Source of the DNA: Datisca glomerata
Taxonomy: Eukaryota > Streptophyta > Magnoliopsida > Cucurbitales > Datiscaceae
Assembly (NCBI GenBank): GCA_003255025.1
Contig: QANY01011423.1
Coordinates: 622,551 to 686,550, forward strand
DNA: 64,000 nt
Reading direction: 5' to 3'
Part shown: piece by piece, positions 47,173 through 58,599 of the stretch
How the letters are laid out: each line of letters opens with the position of its first letter
Numbering within the stretch: the first letter of the stretch is position 1
Position numbers and translations under genes: made by a program
The notes under the pieces: model-generated
Told to the model about the DNA's origin: nothing
The model's input: the letters and a program-made list of their open reading frames with translations, nothing else
The model's database searches: none

Positions 47173-48889
47173 ATAAGACATTGAGAGAGAGGGAAGGAGA
47201 GATAGGGTGAGGGGGATACAAAAATTCTGAATTTTCAGAGAGAGGGAGAGAGAAAGAGATTATATTTTTGTTAAATTTAAAAATTTTTAGCAAATGGGGT
47301 ATAATTGGACGATATTAAATATTGACTCTTTTTTAGGCTAATTAAGAAAACATGTCACTATATGAAAATAAAAGAAAAAATAGCCTAAAAAGTTATAATT
47401 TACACAAATGGCTATGACACATCTTGAAAACCTAAAAAATACTGTAAATAAATGAGATTGCCCTCACTAATAAGGGTCCTTATTCGCGTTATTCGTGTAA
47501 CAACCAAAGCGCAAAATGTTATTCGTGTAACAACCCCGGCGTAAGATGTTACGTAATTTATAGATATATACTCTATGGTATATAATAATATATTGTGTTA
47601 TGTATATTTACCATAGTATCTTTTAATATACTATCAGTATATCATAGTATATATGTAATATATTTTTACATACCATCATTATATCGCAGTATATCTATAG
47701 TATATTTTTATATATCATCTGGTACCATACCCCTTTCCCACACCTAAGCCAGGTCCTTCCTTCTTCTTCTTTATCTCTCTCGCTCGAAAACTAGAAATAA
47801 ACTAAATCCAATTTCGTGTAATTATTTAGAAAATAGGAAAGATAATTTCGTAAGAAAACTATTAATATACTTGATTTCGATTGTAGATCAATTCCGTATA
47901 AACTGCTACGGAGAAAATCTCCATATTCACTCAAAAATAAAAAACAATTCCATATAAACTACAACAATCTTGCCGAGTATATACCCAAAACCAACCCAAA
48001 AAAATTCATTATTTCAGAAAATATGTTTCTGAAATAATGAATGAAGAAGAATATGAAACATTGAAATCAACAAATCTCCAAATCTGCTATACAATGGGGT
48101 CTGCAATGGCAGGGGCGAAGGAGGAGCTCCAAGAAAATAAAATAAAAAACAAGGAAACCTTAAAAAAATCAGTTATAATAAGGGCATAAAAATAAATAAT
48201 ATATAAAATCATAACTAACTAAAAAATCAAAGAAAGATCCGATCATATGTGCAAAACTACAAAAAAAATGGACATTATGTAAAAGTAAAACTTAAACTTG
48301 ATTAGATCATAAATTTTTTATATTTTTTATGATTATGAAAATAGTTGTCTGATTTTGTATTAAGTTTTTAAAACTTTGCTAGTATTATATAAAGCCCATT
48401 GACTATTGAGCCTCTAAACTGACAGAACCAGCCCAAACCCAATTACTATTAAGGATACTATTAAATGTTTCTAAAAAAGACTCAAATCAAAAAGAAAATT
48501 ACGAGAAGTGAATTTCTATAAACAACTTTAAAGATTCTTCATACACTCTTTTTATAAATATAATCGTACCCCAAATTTAAAATTCAATACTTTTTTCTAC
48601 ATGCTCTATAATATTACTACACTATCCTCTCGTATACTCACATGAACACACACGTGACTATCTCACGTATGTATTCATTAGTTTAATGAAATGCCTTTCA
48701 AATTTCCTTTGTTGTCTCTCCCTTGAACCTAACTTTTATTGTAATTTCATCTAAGAATAAATTAGGAAATACACAAAATAGGTAAATTGGTGGTGTATAC
48801 TGCAGAGAGTTTTATGGTGTACAACTAGAATTTCCCTATACAAAAAGGTTTTTATATGCAACAACCTTCAATCTGCTATGTTGAAGTTT
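47173..48889. other. Intergenic region with AT-rich repeats
   Basis: A purine-rich start (GAGAGAGAGGGAAGGAG) is followed by a direct repeat of TTATTCGTGTAACAACC near 47485 and 47520. An AT-rich block of AGTATAT-type repeats spans about 47560-47730. No gene is supported. Confidence 0.6.
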
Positions 48890-49785
48890 TGGTGAGATAA
48901 AAAATGAGACCAAACAAGACTTAAGATGGCATTCTATGAGCGAATTTCAAGAAAGACAGATGGTGGTCTTGGCTTCAGAGATATGGAAGCCTTTAATTTG
49001 GCTATGTTCGTTAAACATGCTTGTTGGCTGTTTCATAACCCAAAGAACATCGATTTCAAGGTCCTTAAAAGCATCTACTTCTCCAACTCTGAGTTTTTTT
49101 TTAAGCTCTCATTCCCCTCATCTGGTTCCTGGGCTTGGAAGACTCGTTGGCCGGGTAAGGAAATCATAAGAAAAGAAATGTTTGGAGGATTGGTAATGGC
49201 GAGTCTAACAACATTTGGAATGATAAATGGCTATTGGGAGTGGAAAGATTATCAGATTTTAGATGCCAAGAGACTATCAAAGTCTCATATTTGATATCTT
49301 CTCCAGGAGTTTGGAACAAAGATAAAATTGCTCACATTTTTCCTCCATGGACATGTCATGAAATATTGCATTTTTCCTTGAAGAGGAAGCACAGATGATA
49401 AAATCTCTTTGGCCGCTGAATCAGTCAGCTTTATTTTCTGTGTAGTCTTGTTACTGTACTGTTTTTAATGACAAGTGTGCACCTGTTGGTGTTTCTTCCT
49501 CTTCGCTGAATTCTGACATGTGGAAAATGATCTGGAATCTTAAAGTTCCAGGAAAGATCAAGTATTTTTTTGGAGATCATCTCATAATTTCTCATCAGTC
49601 AAGTCAAAGGGACTTGATAGTTGAAACCTATATATGTGCAATAAACATAGTGAAATCATTGAACATTTATTTTTTGAATGTGATATTGAGTCCTGAGGTG
49701 ATGTATATCGTTATTCTTCTTTCTGTTTTGGCATATTTGGAAAGTGGGGTTGCTTTTAAAAATGATTCTTGTTCGATTTGAAGCT
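48890..49785 (+). pseudogene. LINE (non-LTR) retrotransposon, C-terminal RT and zf-RVT fragment
   Basis: KTDGGLGFRDMEAFNLAMF (about 48955-49015), LKSIYFSNSEFF and GSWAWKTRWPGKEIIRKEMF (about 49060-49185) are the typical tail of plant L1-type reverse transcriptase ORF2. MWKMIWNLKVPGKIKYFFG (49518-49575), then SLNIYFLNV, is the zf-RVT module, whose zinc ligands are largely lost. The element is truncated at its 5' side, as LINE copies usually are, and no poly(A) tail is obvious. Confidence 0.85.
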
Positions 49786-50781
49786 GTGACATCTCATTGA
49801 TGATCCTAAAGCAATGTCGTATGTTTTGATTCTTTGAAGGTTAGATGGATTTGTAGAAATCTTAACAAAGTTAATAATACTATTCTGTGTTATTTTGAAA
49901 GGTCGTTCTCTTTTTTTCTTTTCTTTTTTTGGTTATGTTGATGTAATAATTAAGTTTTTTTCTGCAGAAGATAGTGAATGACTTACCAAATTCATTTCCA
50001 TAATTTTATATTTTATATATCCCATCTTAATCACACTATTTCGATTTAGTAAAATTAGCAATGTAATTATTGATGAAAAGTGATATATTAAAAAAATCCA
50101 CTTAATTAAGCTTAAGCACTGTAATTTGCGTCTTAGGATAAAATAAAAGGCATACAATTGGTTACCTAATTCTTCATTAATAACTTTGTAGGCCACGAAA
50201 AAGTTTCTCATTGCCTAGACAAAATGAAAGTATCATTTGCCAAATTTTATTTATTGTTGATGGAAAATGATGGTGTAGTTTAAGGCATTTAATTAGATCA
50301 GAGCATTAATTCATACATGCATCTAACAAATAATAAATGCTTCCTATTATATATATATATATATATTTCTAGTATAACGTCTGTGTGTATTTAACATTGA
50401 TCACCTACCCATATCTATTGTGATATATATGGAGTTGTTTTTTCATACTTATTTTTTCTTATTAAATAATTTCATTAAAAACTTGAAGATATCATTTAAT
50501 TTCTAAATGCTGCAACGGCAGCCGACGCCAAAATAATTAAGGATATAATTTCATCTAAACTGGGTTTGGGTTCAAGTTGAACTTCTTCTACTAATTTAAT
50601 TAGTTTTTTATGTGCTAAATTTTTTTTTATTGAAAACATAAAAGCATGGGGAGGGGGAGCCTAAATTTCTGATCTGGTGTAATAAGATTTATGGAGAATT
50701 TTTATTTCTAAGAGAATTAGATAATTAGGTTAGATTTAAACTTTTATAAGTGGAGATCTCACATATTTATGGGTTACCCGA
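49786..50781. other. AT-rich intergenic region
   Basis: No gene or terminus is recognised. A (TA)n run lies near 50349-50367. Confidence 0.55.
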
Positions 50782-51575
50782 TGTAAAGAATTTTTCCATC
50801 CCATTAAAGCTTAGGGGAAAAATCTATTGATAAGAATAAATTTACATAAGTATTAATGAGATAGAGAGAGATTGTAATAATAGAAAATTATAAGGAGTAA
50901 ATGCATTGGTTCCTCCATGTCTGGATTGCCTTGAAAAATGTCCTATTTTATTGAATACATCGGCCTTAAAGATTTCCCTAGTGGCATGAGTTTAATTAAA
51001 ATAATAAATATCAGATGAGCCACTCATCAAATCTAAGGATAACACTCATTCGTAGGGATTCTCTTTACCCAATATGGGTTATTTTCTCTTCCTTATTTAA
51101 CATTTATCTCACTCAACCACTCATCAATCACTGCCACATGATGATTTCGTGTGGTTCTAACCAATCAGTCAGAGCCATTTGATTGCCTACCAACATGTCT
51201 TATCCGAGTCATTTCAGCTTACTCAATCAATCACGGCCACCTGATTGTCAGTCTGAACTCATTTTTCCGCTCTGATGTTCTGTCTCGTCCTTGAGGTGAT
51301 GTCTCTATTCTTGAAGTGATGATCCCCCGTTATTGAGATGTCAGTTTCCATCCTTGAAGTGATGATCTCCCCGTTCTTGAGACGTCTATTCCCATCTTTG
51401 AAGTGATGATCTCGTGTTCTCGAGACGTCGGTTCATGTACTTGAAGTGATGATCCCTTATTTATGATATATCTCGCAACTTCAGTATGCCACCCGTTTCT
51501 GCTTGTTTGACGCTTTCCCCGAGTCCTTAGTAGGTCTCTATGCCCGCGTGGCGGCGAATATTTTTTGCTTGTTCA
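50782..51575 (-). repeat. 3' LTR of gypsy element B (about 794 bp)
   Basis: The minus strand starts TGAACAAGCAAAAAATATTC at 51575, directly after the polypurine-like GAGGGGAAAA, and ends CTTTACA at 50782. It aligns along its length with 60148-60945. A minisatellite with about 43-bp units (TTGAAGTGATGATCTCC, GTTCTTGAGACGTC) lies at 51295-51460. Confidence 0.88.
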
Positions 51576-52706
51576 TTTTCCCCTCATTGCTCTTCAGTGA
51601 TGCTCGTCGATGTGCAATGAATGTTCTCAGCACGCATTCCATTTTGGGAGAACGACCATTCTTGATCTACTTTCATCATTTCAAGATCCTCTTTTATTCT
51701 GCAAAATATTAAATGTTGATCAAGAAAAAGTCATAAGTATTTATATAATGAGATGATGTACCATAATTGCCTCGTTTTTGGGGTTGCTGATGCTCTCCTT
51801 GGAAAATTCATTGTTCTTAATATCATTTTACTCTATCGTGACACACGTGCGCGTGGGTTTCATTTTTTCATTCCCCATGTGCGTTGCTTTGTTTCTTGGT
51901 TCTCACGTCATGCGTGTTCTGGCCCGTTAGGTTTTCTTTTATCCAGCAGTGGTGTTGTCATTGGCTCGTCCATTTTAGGTAGACTGACAGTAATTATTTC
52001 ATTGTCTCTCCCCTATGCTTCCGTCATTTACCTTTCTCCTTTTTTGAATTAGTGTCTTTTCATCTCCCTAACTATTAGACGTTTTTGAATTAGCTTTTGG
52101 TGTCTGTAGCCTATATCACCTAGGTTTCCCTTTTTTTATGTTATTTCCTATCTTTTGTAAGTTTTCCCTTCTTCTTCTTCGTCTTCGTGATCTCTTTTCT
52201 TTTTGTCTTTTCTGTTTTGCATTCACTCTTCTGGTAGTAATGGAGGAACACCCATTTAAGGTGATCGTTCCTTTAGTTAGGAATAAAATTGAATTTAACT
52301 GCTTTCTTTCCCTTCACAGGGACGTCTTTCCCACAAACATAGTCTGTGGCTTGGGGAAGGAATCCCTAAATCTTCTCCCTGTAATCCTCCCTACCCAATT
52401 TCCTCATCCCCAATGTATATAGCATTAGGTTTAAAGCTTCCCTTTCTCTCCTCTTTTCCAGGAATTCTTTAGCACTTTCAACCTTACCCCTTCCCAATAT
52501 ACCCCTAGTACTTATAAAGTTCTTCTAGGGATTGAAGCCCTCAATAGGAGGCATAATTTAAATATAGGGGTAGATGAAATCCATGTCGTATACATAGTGA
52601 AAAGACGTGGACTGTCTTATTACTTGGCTTCTTGCGCAAGTGAGAAGAGGGGAGGACTAGGGTGATGATGGTCGATGGGTCGTTCCCCGGATCTGGGGGG
52701 AGTTCA

Positions 52707-52794
52707 GTAAGTGGTCGGAGCTCTCCTTTCCTTTTACTTTCATTTGTTTGAGTTTATCTTTTATAAATTCTAACTTGTTTTCTATTTTATGTAG
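52707..52794 (+). other. Predicted intron 1 of the element B antisense ORF
   Basis: It starts CA|GTAAGTGG and ends in a T-rich run and TTTTATGTAG|ATAAG. 88 bp, normal for a plant intron. Confidence 0.5.
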
Positions 52795-53617
52795 ATAAGA
52801 ATCTGAGCAAGAGATATTTCACCTTGAAAAGAAGTTGTCACGTGACTCCGTGTAGCGTATAATTGTTCAGAGCGAGACTAGAGGGATCTTCTTGAACCAA
52901 GGAGGGAGATCGAGGTCGCGGTCACTCCTGTCTCGGTTGCTGAGTCTATTGTTCCATCATCTTCTATGACAGAAGTTCCTCGGGCTATTCCTGTTGCGAC
53001 CCCATTCCTGCCTTCCATCAAATCACTTGGTCAAGCTTTTCTAATTCTTCAAAATTAGATCAAGAAGGAGAGGGGTTTGATCAGGAAGAAAGAGGGTGTG
53101 AGGCTCAATATGAAGCTGCTCGGAATGAGGGAGAGGACCAGGATGCACTTTTTTGCTTCGTGTACAACGAGCCCAAGATGTCTAAGCTTCTGAGAAGCAA
53201 TTTATTGGGGGTACCTGGCTAGGGCAAGCGTCAGAAAATGAGGAACGCCAGCTCTTCAGTTGCCGCTTCAAGGGATGTTACTCCCTCCATCCCTGATCTT
53301 CCTGCTCCACTACTGATCTCCCTGTTTCTGATGAGATTCCCCCTACTGCAGGGGAGGTCACTGCGTCCCCCCTCTCACCTGTGACGAAGTTGGTCTCCCC
53401 TTCTTCCAGTTTTCCACATCCGTCTGAGGAGATGACTGTCAAGCGGTGGCAGCGATACCCCGTGGCTTCACCAGTTCCTGTTGTTATCAGCTTTTTGAAA
53501 GATTCCCATTCTTCGTATGATCGTACGAAGGGGATTGTATCTGAGGTGGATGCTTCTATACTCCGCTAGTTGTCTATCCATGACAAGGTCATCAACTTGA
53601 GTCATGCTCTGATGCAA

Positions 53618-53692
53618 GTATTTTTATTCCTGTATTTCCTTATTTTTCCTAGGTAAATCTTTTCCTAATTTTGGCTAACACTTTTTGAATAG
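53618..53692 (+). other. Predicted intron 2 of the element B antisense ORF
   Basis: It starts ATGCAA|GTATTT and ends TTTTTGAATAG|GCTGTG, 75 bp. Removal joins HALMQ to AVTYHNG in frame. Confidence 0.55.
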
Positions 53693-54439
53693 GCTGTGAC
53701 TTACCACAATGGGCTGCATGAAGATATTTGTGCTATTGAGGAGGAGGTAGTCGACTGTAGGAGAAAGGTAATGGAGACCGCTAAATCTGATGGTGTTGTT
53801 GCCTTTGAACGTGATGATCTGAAGAAGGTGGAGGCTGTGGGTAGTTGCCTGTCTGACTTTCGAACTTGGAGCGATCGCGGCTAATCATTTGAAGCTCGAG
53901 TAGTCTTTGCGGGAGGTGGAGAGGTCCGCAGAGATACGTGGGGAGAACTTGTATATTGTTAAGGCAAGGTTGGCTAAGGTCGAGCACGCGTTGGCCAAGT
54001 CAAGTGAACAGGAGGCTGGTCTTGTGGCCGAGTACCAGGCCATGGTCGATTAGTACGAGCAGATGGCCTACATGGCAGGTTACCGCGACGCCGAACTGAT
54101 AAGCCTCCCTGTATGTCACTGGTCCCCCTTCCTGACGCTACCCCCGTTCTTTGACATTTAGTAGAAGTTTATCAATCGATTTTGCCTTTAGTAAATCTCC
54201 ACAAGTAATAAAAGGTATCTTTCCTTTTAATGTTTTCCATTCAAGCTACTTAATTATTTTAAATAACGGGAAGTTATTTTAAATAACGGGAAGTTATTTC
54301 AATAAACGTTTAAGCAACAGTGCGTCCACCTATTTTGTCTATTTTCTTCTTTTCAACTGTTGGGGTTGGAACTTCCTTTCTATTTATTGCAAACGGGTTT
54401 TGTTGCAGTTTGTTTGCTTTCATGATTCCTCCTTTTAAT

Positions 54440-54690
54440 GTCCTTAGTTTCTTCTGAGAGATAAGACTTATGAATTACCCCTCCTAAAGATTTTTTTAGT
54501 GCCTTTAGTTTCTTCTGGGAGTAAGACATATAAATTACCCCTCCCAATGACTTTTTAATGCCTTCAGTTCTTTCTGGAAGTAGGACTTATGAACTGCCCC
54601 TCCTAAGAACTTTTTTATACCCTTAGTTTCTTCTGGGAAAATGACTTATGAACTGCCCCTTCCAATAACGTTTTTATGCCCTTAGTTCCT
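54440..54690. repeat. Tandem array of about 60 bp units, four copies, in element B
   Basis: Each unit carries CCTTAGTTTCTTCTGGGA, a GACTTATGAA block and CTGCCCCTCC, followed by a T-rich run. It lies between the integrase and the antisense ORF, as does the 60-bp array of element D; the unit sequences are unrelated. Confidence 0.85.
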
Positions 54691-54749
54691 TTTTTTAGTA
54701 GTGGCCTAGCTGAGGAGAGAAATTTGACGCCACTGTTTTTACGTGGAAA

Positions 54750-55870
54750 GCCTTTGTGGGAAAAACCATGGGGAAGATGTCTCATTATAATGGATCTTTT
54801 ACATCTTTTAGACAAAATATTTTTTCAGATGAATTGCGTTCTATGGTTTCTGCAATTCTGTTCCTTCTCCTATTTCCAAGTGGTAATAACTGCTTCCTCC
54901 TATTTTACGAATCATGTACGGTCCTTCCCATGGCCCGAACTTCCCTTCCTTTTGGAAGATTTTTCTCAGGACCAGTTCTCTTGTTTGGAATTCTGGCTTC
55001 CTCATTTTTTCAGGAAATAAGGTCTCTTTTTCTGATTGAACAGGCCATTCTGATCAGGGATGCTTCTATTTTTCCCTCTAGTTCATCGAGACCGTTTTTT
55101 AGGAGTTCTCCATTTTGTTGTTCATTTAGTTTAGATCTTATGGTAGGGCTTCCAATTTCTATGAGGAATACTGATTCTACTCCGTATGATAATGCATACG
55201 GGGTTTCTCCCGTAGTTTCTCTCGGGGTCGTTCTGTATGCCCATAAGACTGCGAGTAGTTCTTCGACTCATTTTCCTTTTGCGGATTCCAGTCGTTTCTT
55301 CAGGTTATCATGTATGACTCGGTTTGATATTTCTTCTTATTTGTTCCCCTGTGAGTAGTAAGGCGTGGAGAAGCGATTTATGATTTTCAGATCTTTACAA
55401 AATATTCTTACCAAGTTCTCGGTGAGCTGAAGTTCGTTGTCAGATATTGAGATATGGGGATCACATACATGTACACTAAGTTCTTCCATAGGAACCCTCT
55501 TACTTTTCCTCACGAATTCTAGCAAAGGCTTCGGCCTCAATCCACTTAGTGCAATAGTCTGTTGCAACTAACAATAAATGTTTTTTGGTAGGTGTCGTGG
55601 TGAATGGCCCAACAATATCAAGGGCTTATTGCATGAACGACCAAGGACTAGCCACGGTTTTGAGTTCCTCGAGAGTCATTTTTGCTACAGGCACGAAACG
55701 CTAACACTTATCCCACATTTTTACATGTTTGGTGTCTTGATGCATTTGGGGCCAGTAGTATCATTCATTCATGACTTTACAGGCTAGTGATCCTGCCCCT
55801 AGTGTGGTTTCCATATATGCCCTCATGAATTTCCGCTAGCACATATTAGGCTTCATTTTCTCGTACAAAC
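54750..55870 (-). pseudogene. Gypsy integrase of element B
   Basis: The zinc-binding head appears as EIHEGIYGNHTRGR and YYWPQMHQDTKHVKMWDKC (about 55690-55840). The core follows in pieces: DIVGPFTTTPTKKHLLLVAT and DYCTKWIEAEAF (about 55520-55625), then NGRYSQGNK-like STPYYSQGNK (about 55337-55370). The C-terminal KFGPWEGPYMIRK (about 54905-54945) is well preserved. Multiple frameshifts. Confidence 0.85.
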
Positions 55871-56189
55871 TTCAGGTACGGACCAGCAAACATATCTTAT
55901 ATGATGCCCCGTTAATCATTGTGTATCTTGTCCTGCCAACTAGGTTCCCGTTCAATTTCTACATCAGCAACGTTAGTCAATAGGAGTGAGATGATTTGTT
56001 CTTTCATAACTTCTACGGGGACGTTCCTTTTATAAGGGAGGTGTAACGAAGATCCTAGGTTTAATAGGGCATCAGCATGCTCGTTCTATTTTCTCAGAAT
56101 TTGCTTTATTTTGTAATCTTTTAGCGTACTAAGGAGATCCTTCGTCTGTTGCAAGTATTTCATCATTCGTTCATTTTTTTTATATGTAT

Positions 56190-56620
56190 TCTCCCGTGAC
56201 CTATTTTACGATTAACATGGAATTGCAGAAAATTTTAACCTTAGTTACCATATATTCCCGTAGTAGGGATACTCCCGCAATCAGTGCTTCATACTCCGCT
56301 TTATTATTCGATGCATTAAATTCGAAGGAGATGGACTGCTCAAATATTTTCCCAAAGGGAGTTTGCGCCACCACCCCTGCTTCTGCTCCTCTACTGTTTG
56401 AAGCACCGTCTACAAAGAGCGTCCAGACTCCATTTTCTCCCATTTAGTGAGCTTTCTGTTCAACTTCCCCTCTCGTGAAGTCGGCTATGAAATCTGTTAA
56501 TGCTTGTCCTTTTATTGAAGCTCGGGGTTCATAACTGATGTTGTATTGGTTCAGCTCAATTGACTATTTTACTATTCTCCTGCTTGCTTCCGTTGAGAAT
56601 AGAAGGTATTTAATGGGAGA
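56190..56620 (-). pseudogene. Gypsy RNase H of element B
   Basis: WTLFVDGASNSRGAEAGVVA (about 56365-56425) and ASNNKAEYEALIAGVSLLRE (about 56255-56320) carry the first two catalytic positions of the archaeal-type RNase H used by TAT elements; the usual N-E-A-E-Y is N-K-A-E-Y. The later VFSDS motif reads IFCNS. The frame is open from 56443 to 56201. Confidence 0.85.
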
Positions 56621-56869
56621 TTCGATCAATACTTTGATGTTGTGGGCTTAGAACTAGGGCCTCAGCTTCCATGCTATAGTTACAACTGCCAGTACTAGTT
56701 TCTCCATTCGTTTATATCTCGTTTCTGCTTCTACAAGACTTTTAGTTATAAATTATATGAGTTTCTGTTTCCTTTGTTCTTCTTTGATGAGTACTGCACG
56801 GACTGCCCCTGTTGAGATGGCTGCTAACAACAGAAGTTACTCGTCGGGAATAGGTTTGGAGAGTAAATG

Positions 56870-57740
56870 GGGGGTAGTCATGTACTTTTTAATTTTGGTA
56901 AAGGTTTCTTCATAATCCTCATTCCAACTGCTCGCTGATTTTTCTGTACTCTCTCAAAAAAAGGTTTGCATCTGTCCGTTGACCTGAAGATGAACCTGTT
57001 TAGGGCGGTCAATCTTCCCGTTAACACTTGGATTTCTTTGAGGTTCTGCAGGGACCTCATTTCTATTATTACCTTTACTTGGTCTGGGTTTACTTCGATT
57101 CCCTGTTGCGTAATTAGATGTCCAAGGAATGTTCCTGCCGACACTCTAAAAGTGCATTTCTCTGTGTTTAGCTGCATGAAATTTCACCTTAGAATAGAGA
57201 AGGCTTCTTCAAGATCCAGAATGTGGTGTTCCCGCTTCTTACTTTTGACCAGCATGTCATCAATGTAGACTACCATATTCCTTCTAATTTGCCCACGGAA
57301 AACTTTGTTCATCAGCCTTTGATAAGTTGCACCAGCATTTTTTTAGACCAAATGGCATGACTTTATAGCAATAGACGTTGAACTCAGCAATGAAGAAAGT
57401 CTTTTCCTGATCGGGTTGGAACATTTTCACGTGATTGTACCCTGAGTAAGCGTCCATGAAGCTGAGTAGTTCGTGCCCAGAAGGGGCATCCACCATCTGA
57501 TCTATCCTTGGCAGCATGTATTCATCTTTGGGGCATGCTTTGTTTAGGTCAGTGAAGTTGACGCAAATTCTCTACTTTTCGTTCTTCTTTTGTACCATTA
57601 CTACGTTAGCAAGCCATTCAGGGTAGTTCACTTCTATGATGAACTCTGCTGCTAAGAGCTTCTCAACCTCCTCTTTGATCACTTGGTTCCGTTTAGGGGT
57701 GAAGCTACTCTTTTTTGTTTCATAGGTTTCATAGTGGGAT
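56870..57740 (-). pseudogene. Gypsy reverse transcriptase of element B, YIDD intact
   Basis: NYPEWLANVVMVQKKNEK and FTDLNKACPKDEYMLPRIDQ (about 57500-57630) and ELLSFMDAYSGYNHVKMFQP (about 57410-57470) mark the fingers and palm. After a frameshift near 57335, GATYQRLMNKVF and MVVYIDDMLVKSKKREHH (about 57220-57330) hold the catalytic YIDD. LNTEKCTFRVSAGTFLGHLI, then TQQGIEVNPDQVKVI and TGRLTALNRFIFRSTDRCKP (56950-57175), form the thumb and connection. Stops and shifts make it inactive. Confidence 0.93.
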
Positions 57741-58122
57741 CAGTGTTCAACCCGTGACAGATGATTTCTTCTGGGATGCCGGACATTTCCTGCGCCGCTG
57801 ATGCAAACGTATCTTCGTTTTCCCTAAGGAATTCTATCAACTTCTTTTTCTCATTTTCTTCGAGATGGTTACCAACGTTTGTTATTTTATGGGTCCCGTC
57901 CTCTAAGCATATGGGCTTTGTTTCCCTTCCCGCCTCGTACCTTGGATTGTCTTGCCCATCTCCCTGTAATTGCTATAGATCTGCGGGTCCCTCAACGTTT
58001 TTCATAGCCTTTTTCTTTGTAGATTCTAAAGAATTTACTGAACAGATACGAGCCATGGTTTGGTCACCTTTTATTATTTTCACTGCTTCTGAGGATGGGT
58101 ATTTCAACACTTGGTAGAATTC

Positions 58123-58440
58123 CTAGGTTACAACCTTCATTTTATGGAGTCGGTTCCTTCCTAAGATCACGTGGTACAGGGAATTTGTTCCCAGTACCAT
58201 GAATTCGCTCATATAGTTAAACGGGTCTGTGCTCACTGGGAGTGTTAGAGTTCCTTCTGAGTAGCTGATGACACTATTGAAACTGATCAATGGTTGTGAT
58301 GTTCCTTGTAATTTTTTATCTCCCATGGACATTTTCACCATGTTTTCCTGATACAAGATGTTCACAGCGCTTTTATCGTTTACCAAGACTTTCCTTAACA
58401 AACAATTATCGACCTGAATTGAAATGACGAGGGCATCATT
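58123..58440 (-). pseudogene. Gypsy protease of element B, catalytic Asp lost
   Basis: LLRKVLVNDKSAVNILYQEN aligns with the protease active-site segment, where the family has D-N/D-G-S; the catalytic Asp is Asn and the Gly is Lys. SEFMVLGTNSLYHVILGRNR then LHKMKVV is the conserved C-terminal protease part, matching element A. Confidence 0.82.
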
Positions 58441-58599
58441 GTGGTGCTCATCATTTTCTAGATCGGGGTCGTCGAACAGTAGCGGTGAGCCTTCGTTATC
58501 GCTTAAGGGCTTCTACTGATGTCTTTCTAACATTGGCCACTTGCAGTATATATTCTTTTCCTTTCTTGTTGTCCCTTCTTACTCGGTTAATGCTATAAC

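Larger units (their letters stand above)
52240..54115 (+). pseudogene. Antisense spliced ORF of gypsy element B, coiled-coil C-terminus
   Basis: Read opposite to the element, ATG at 52240 opens MEEHPFKVIVPLVRNKIEFN. After a shift the frame gives STFNLTPSQYTPSTYKVLLG then IEALNRRHNLNIGVDEIHVV (about 52465-52590), which resembles the N-terminal domain of plant transposon proteins encoded in antisense in Grande-type TAT elements. Two consensus introns (52707-52794 and 53618-53692) restore reading between exons. The last exon (from 53693) reads AVTYHNGLHEDICAIEEEVV, then, with shifts, ARLAKVEHALAKSSEQEAGL and QMAYMAGYRDAELISL; this is heptad-like and probably a coiled coil. Stops show decay. The function is not known to me. 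Confidence 0.6.
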
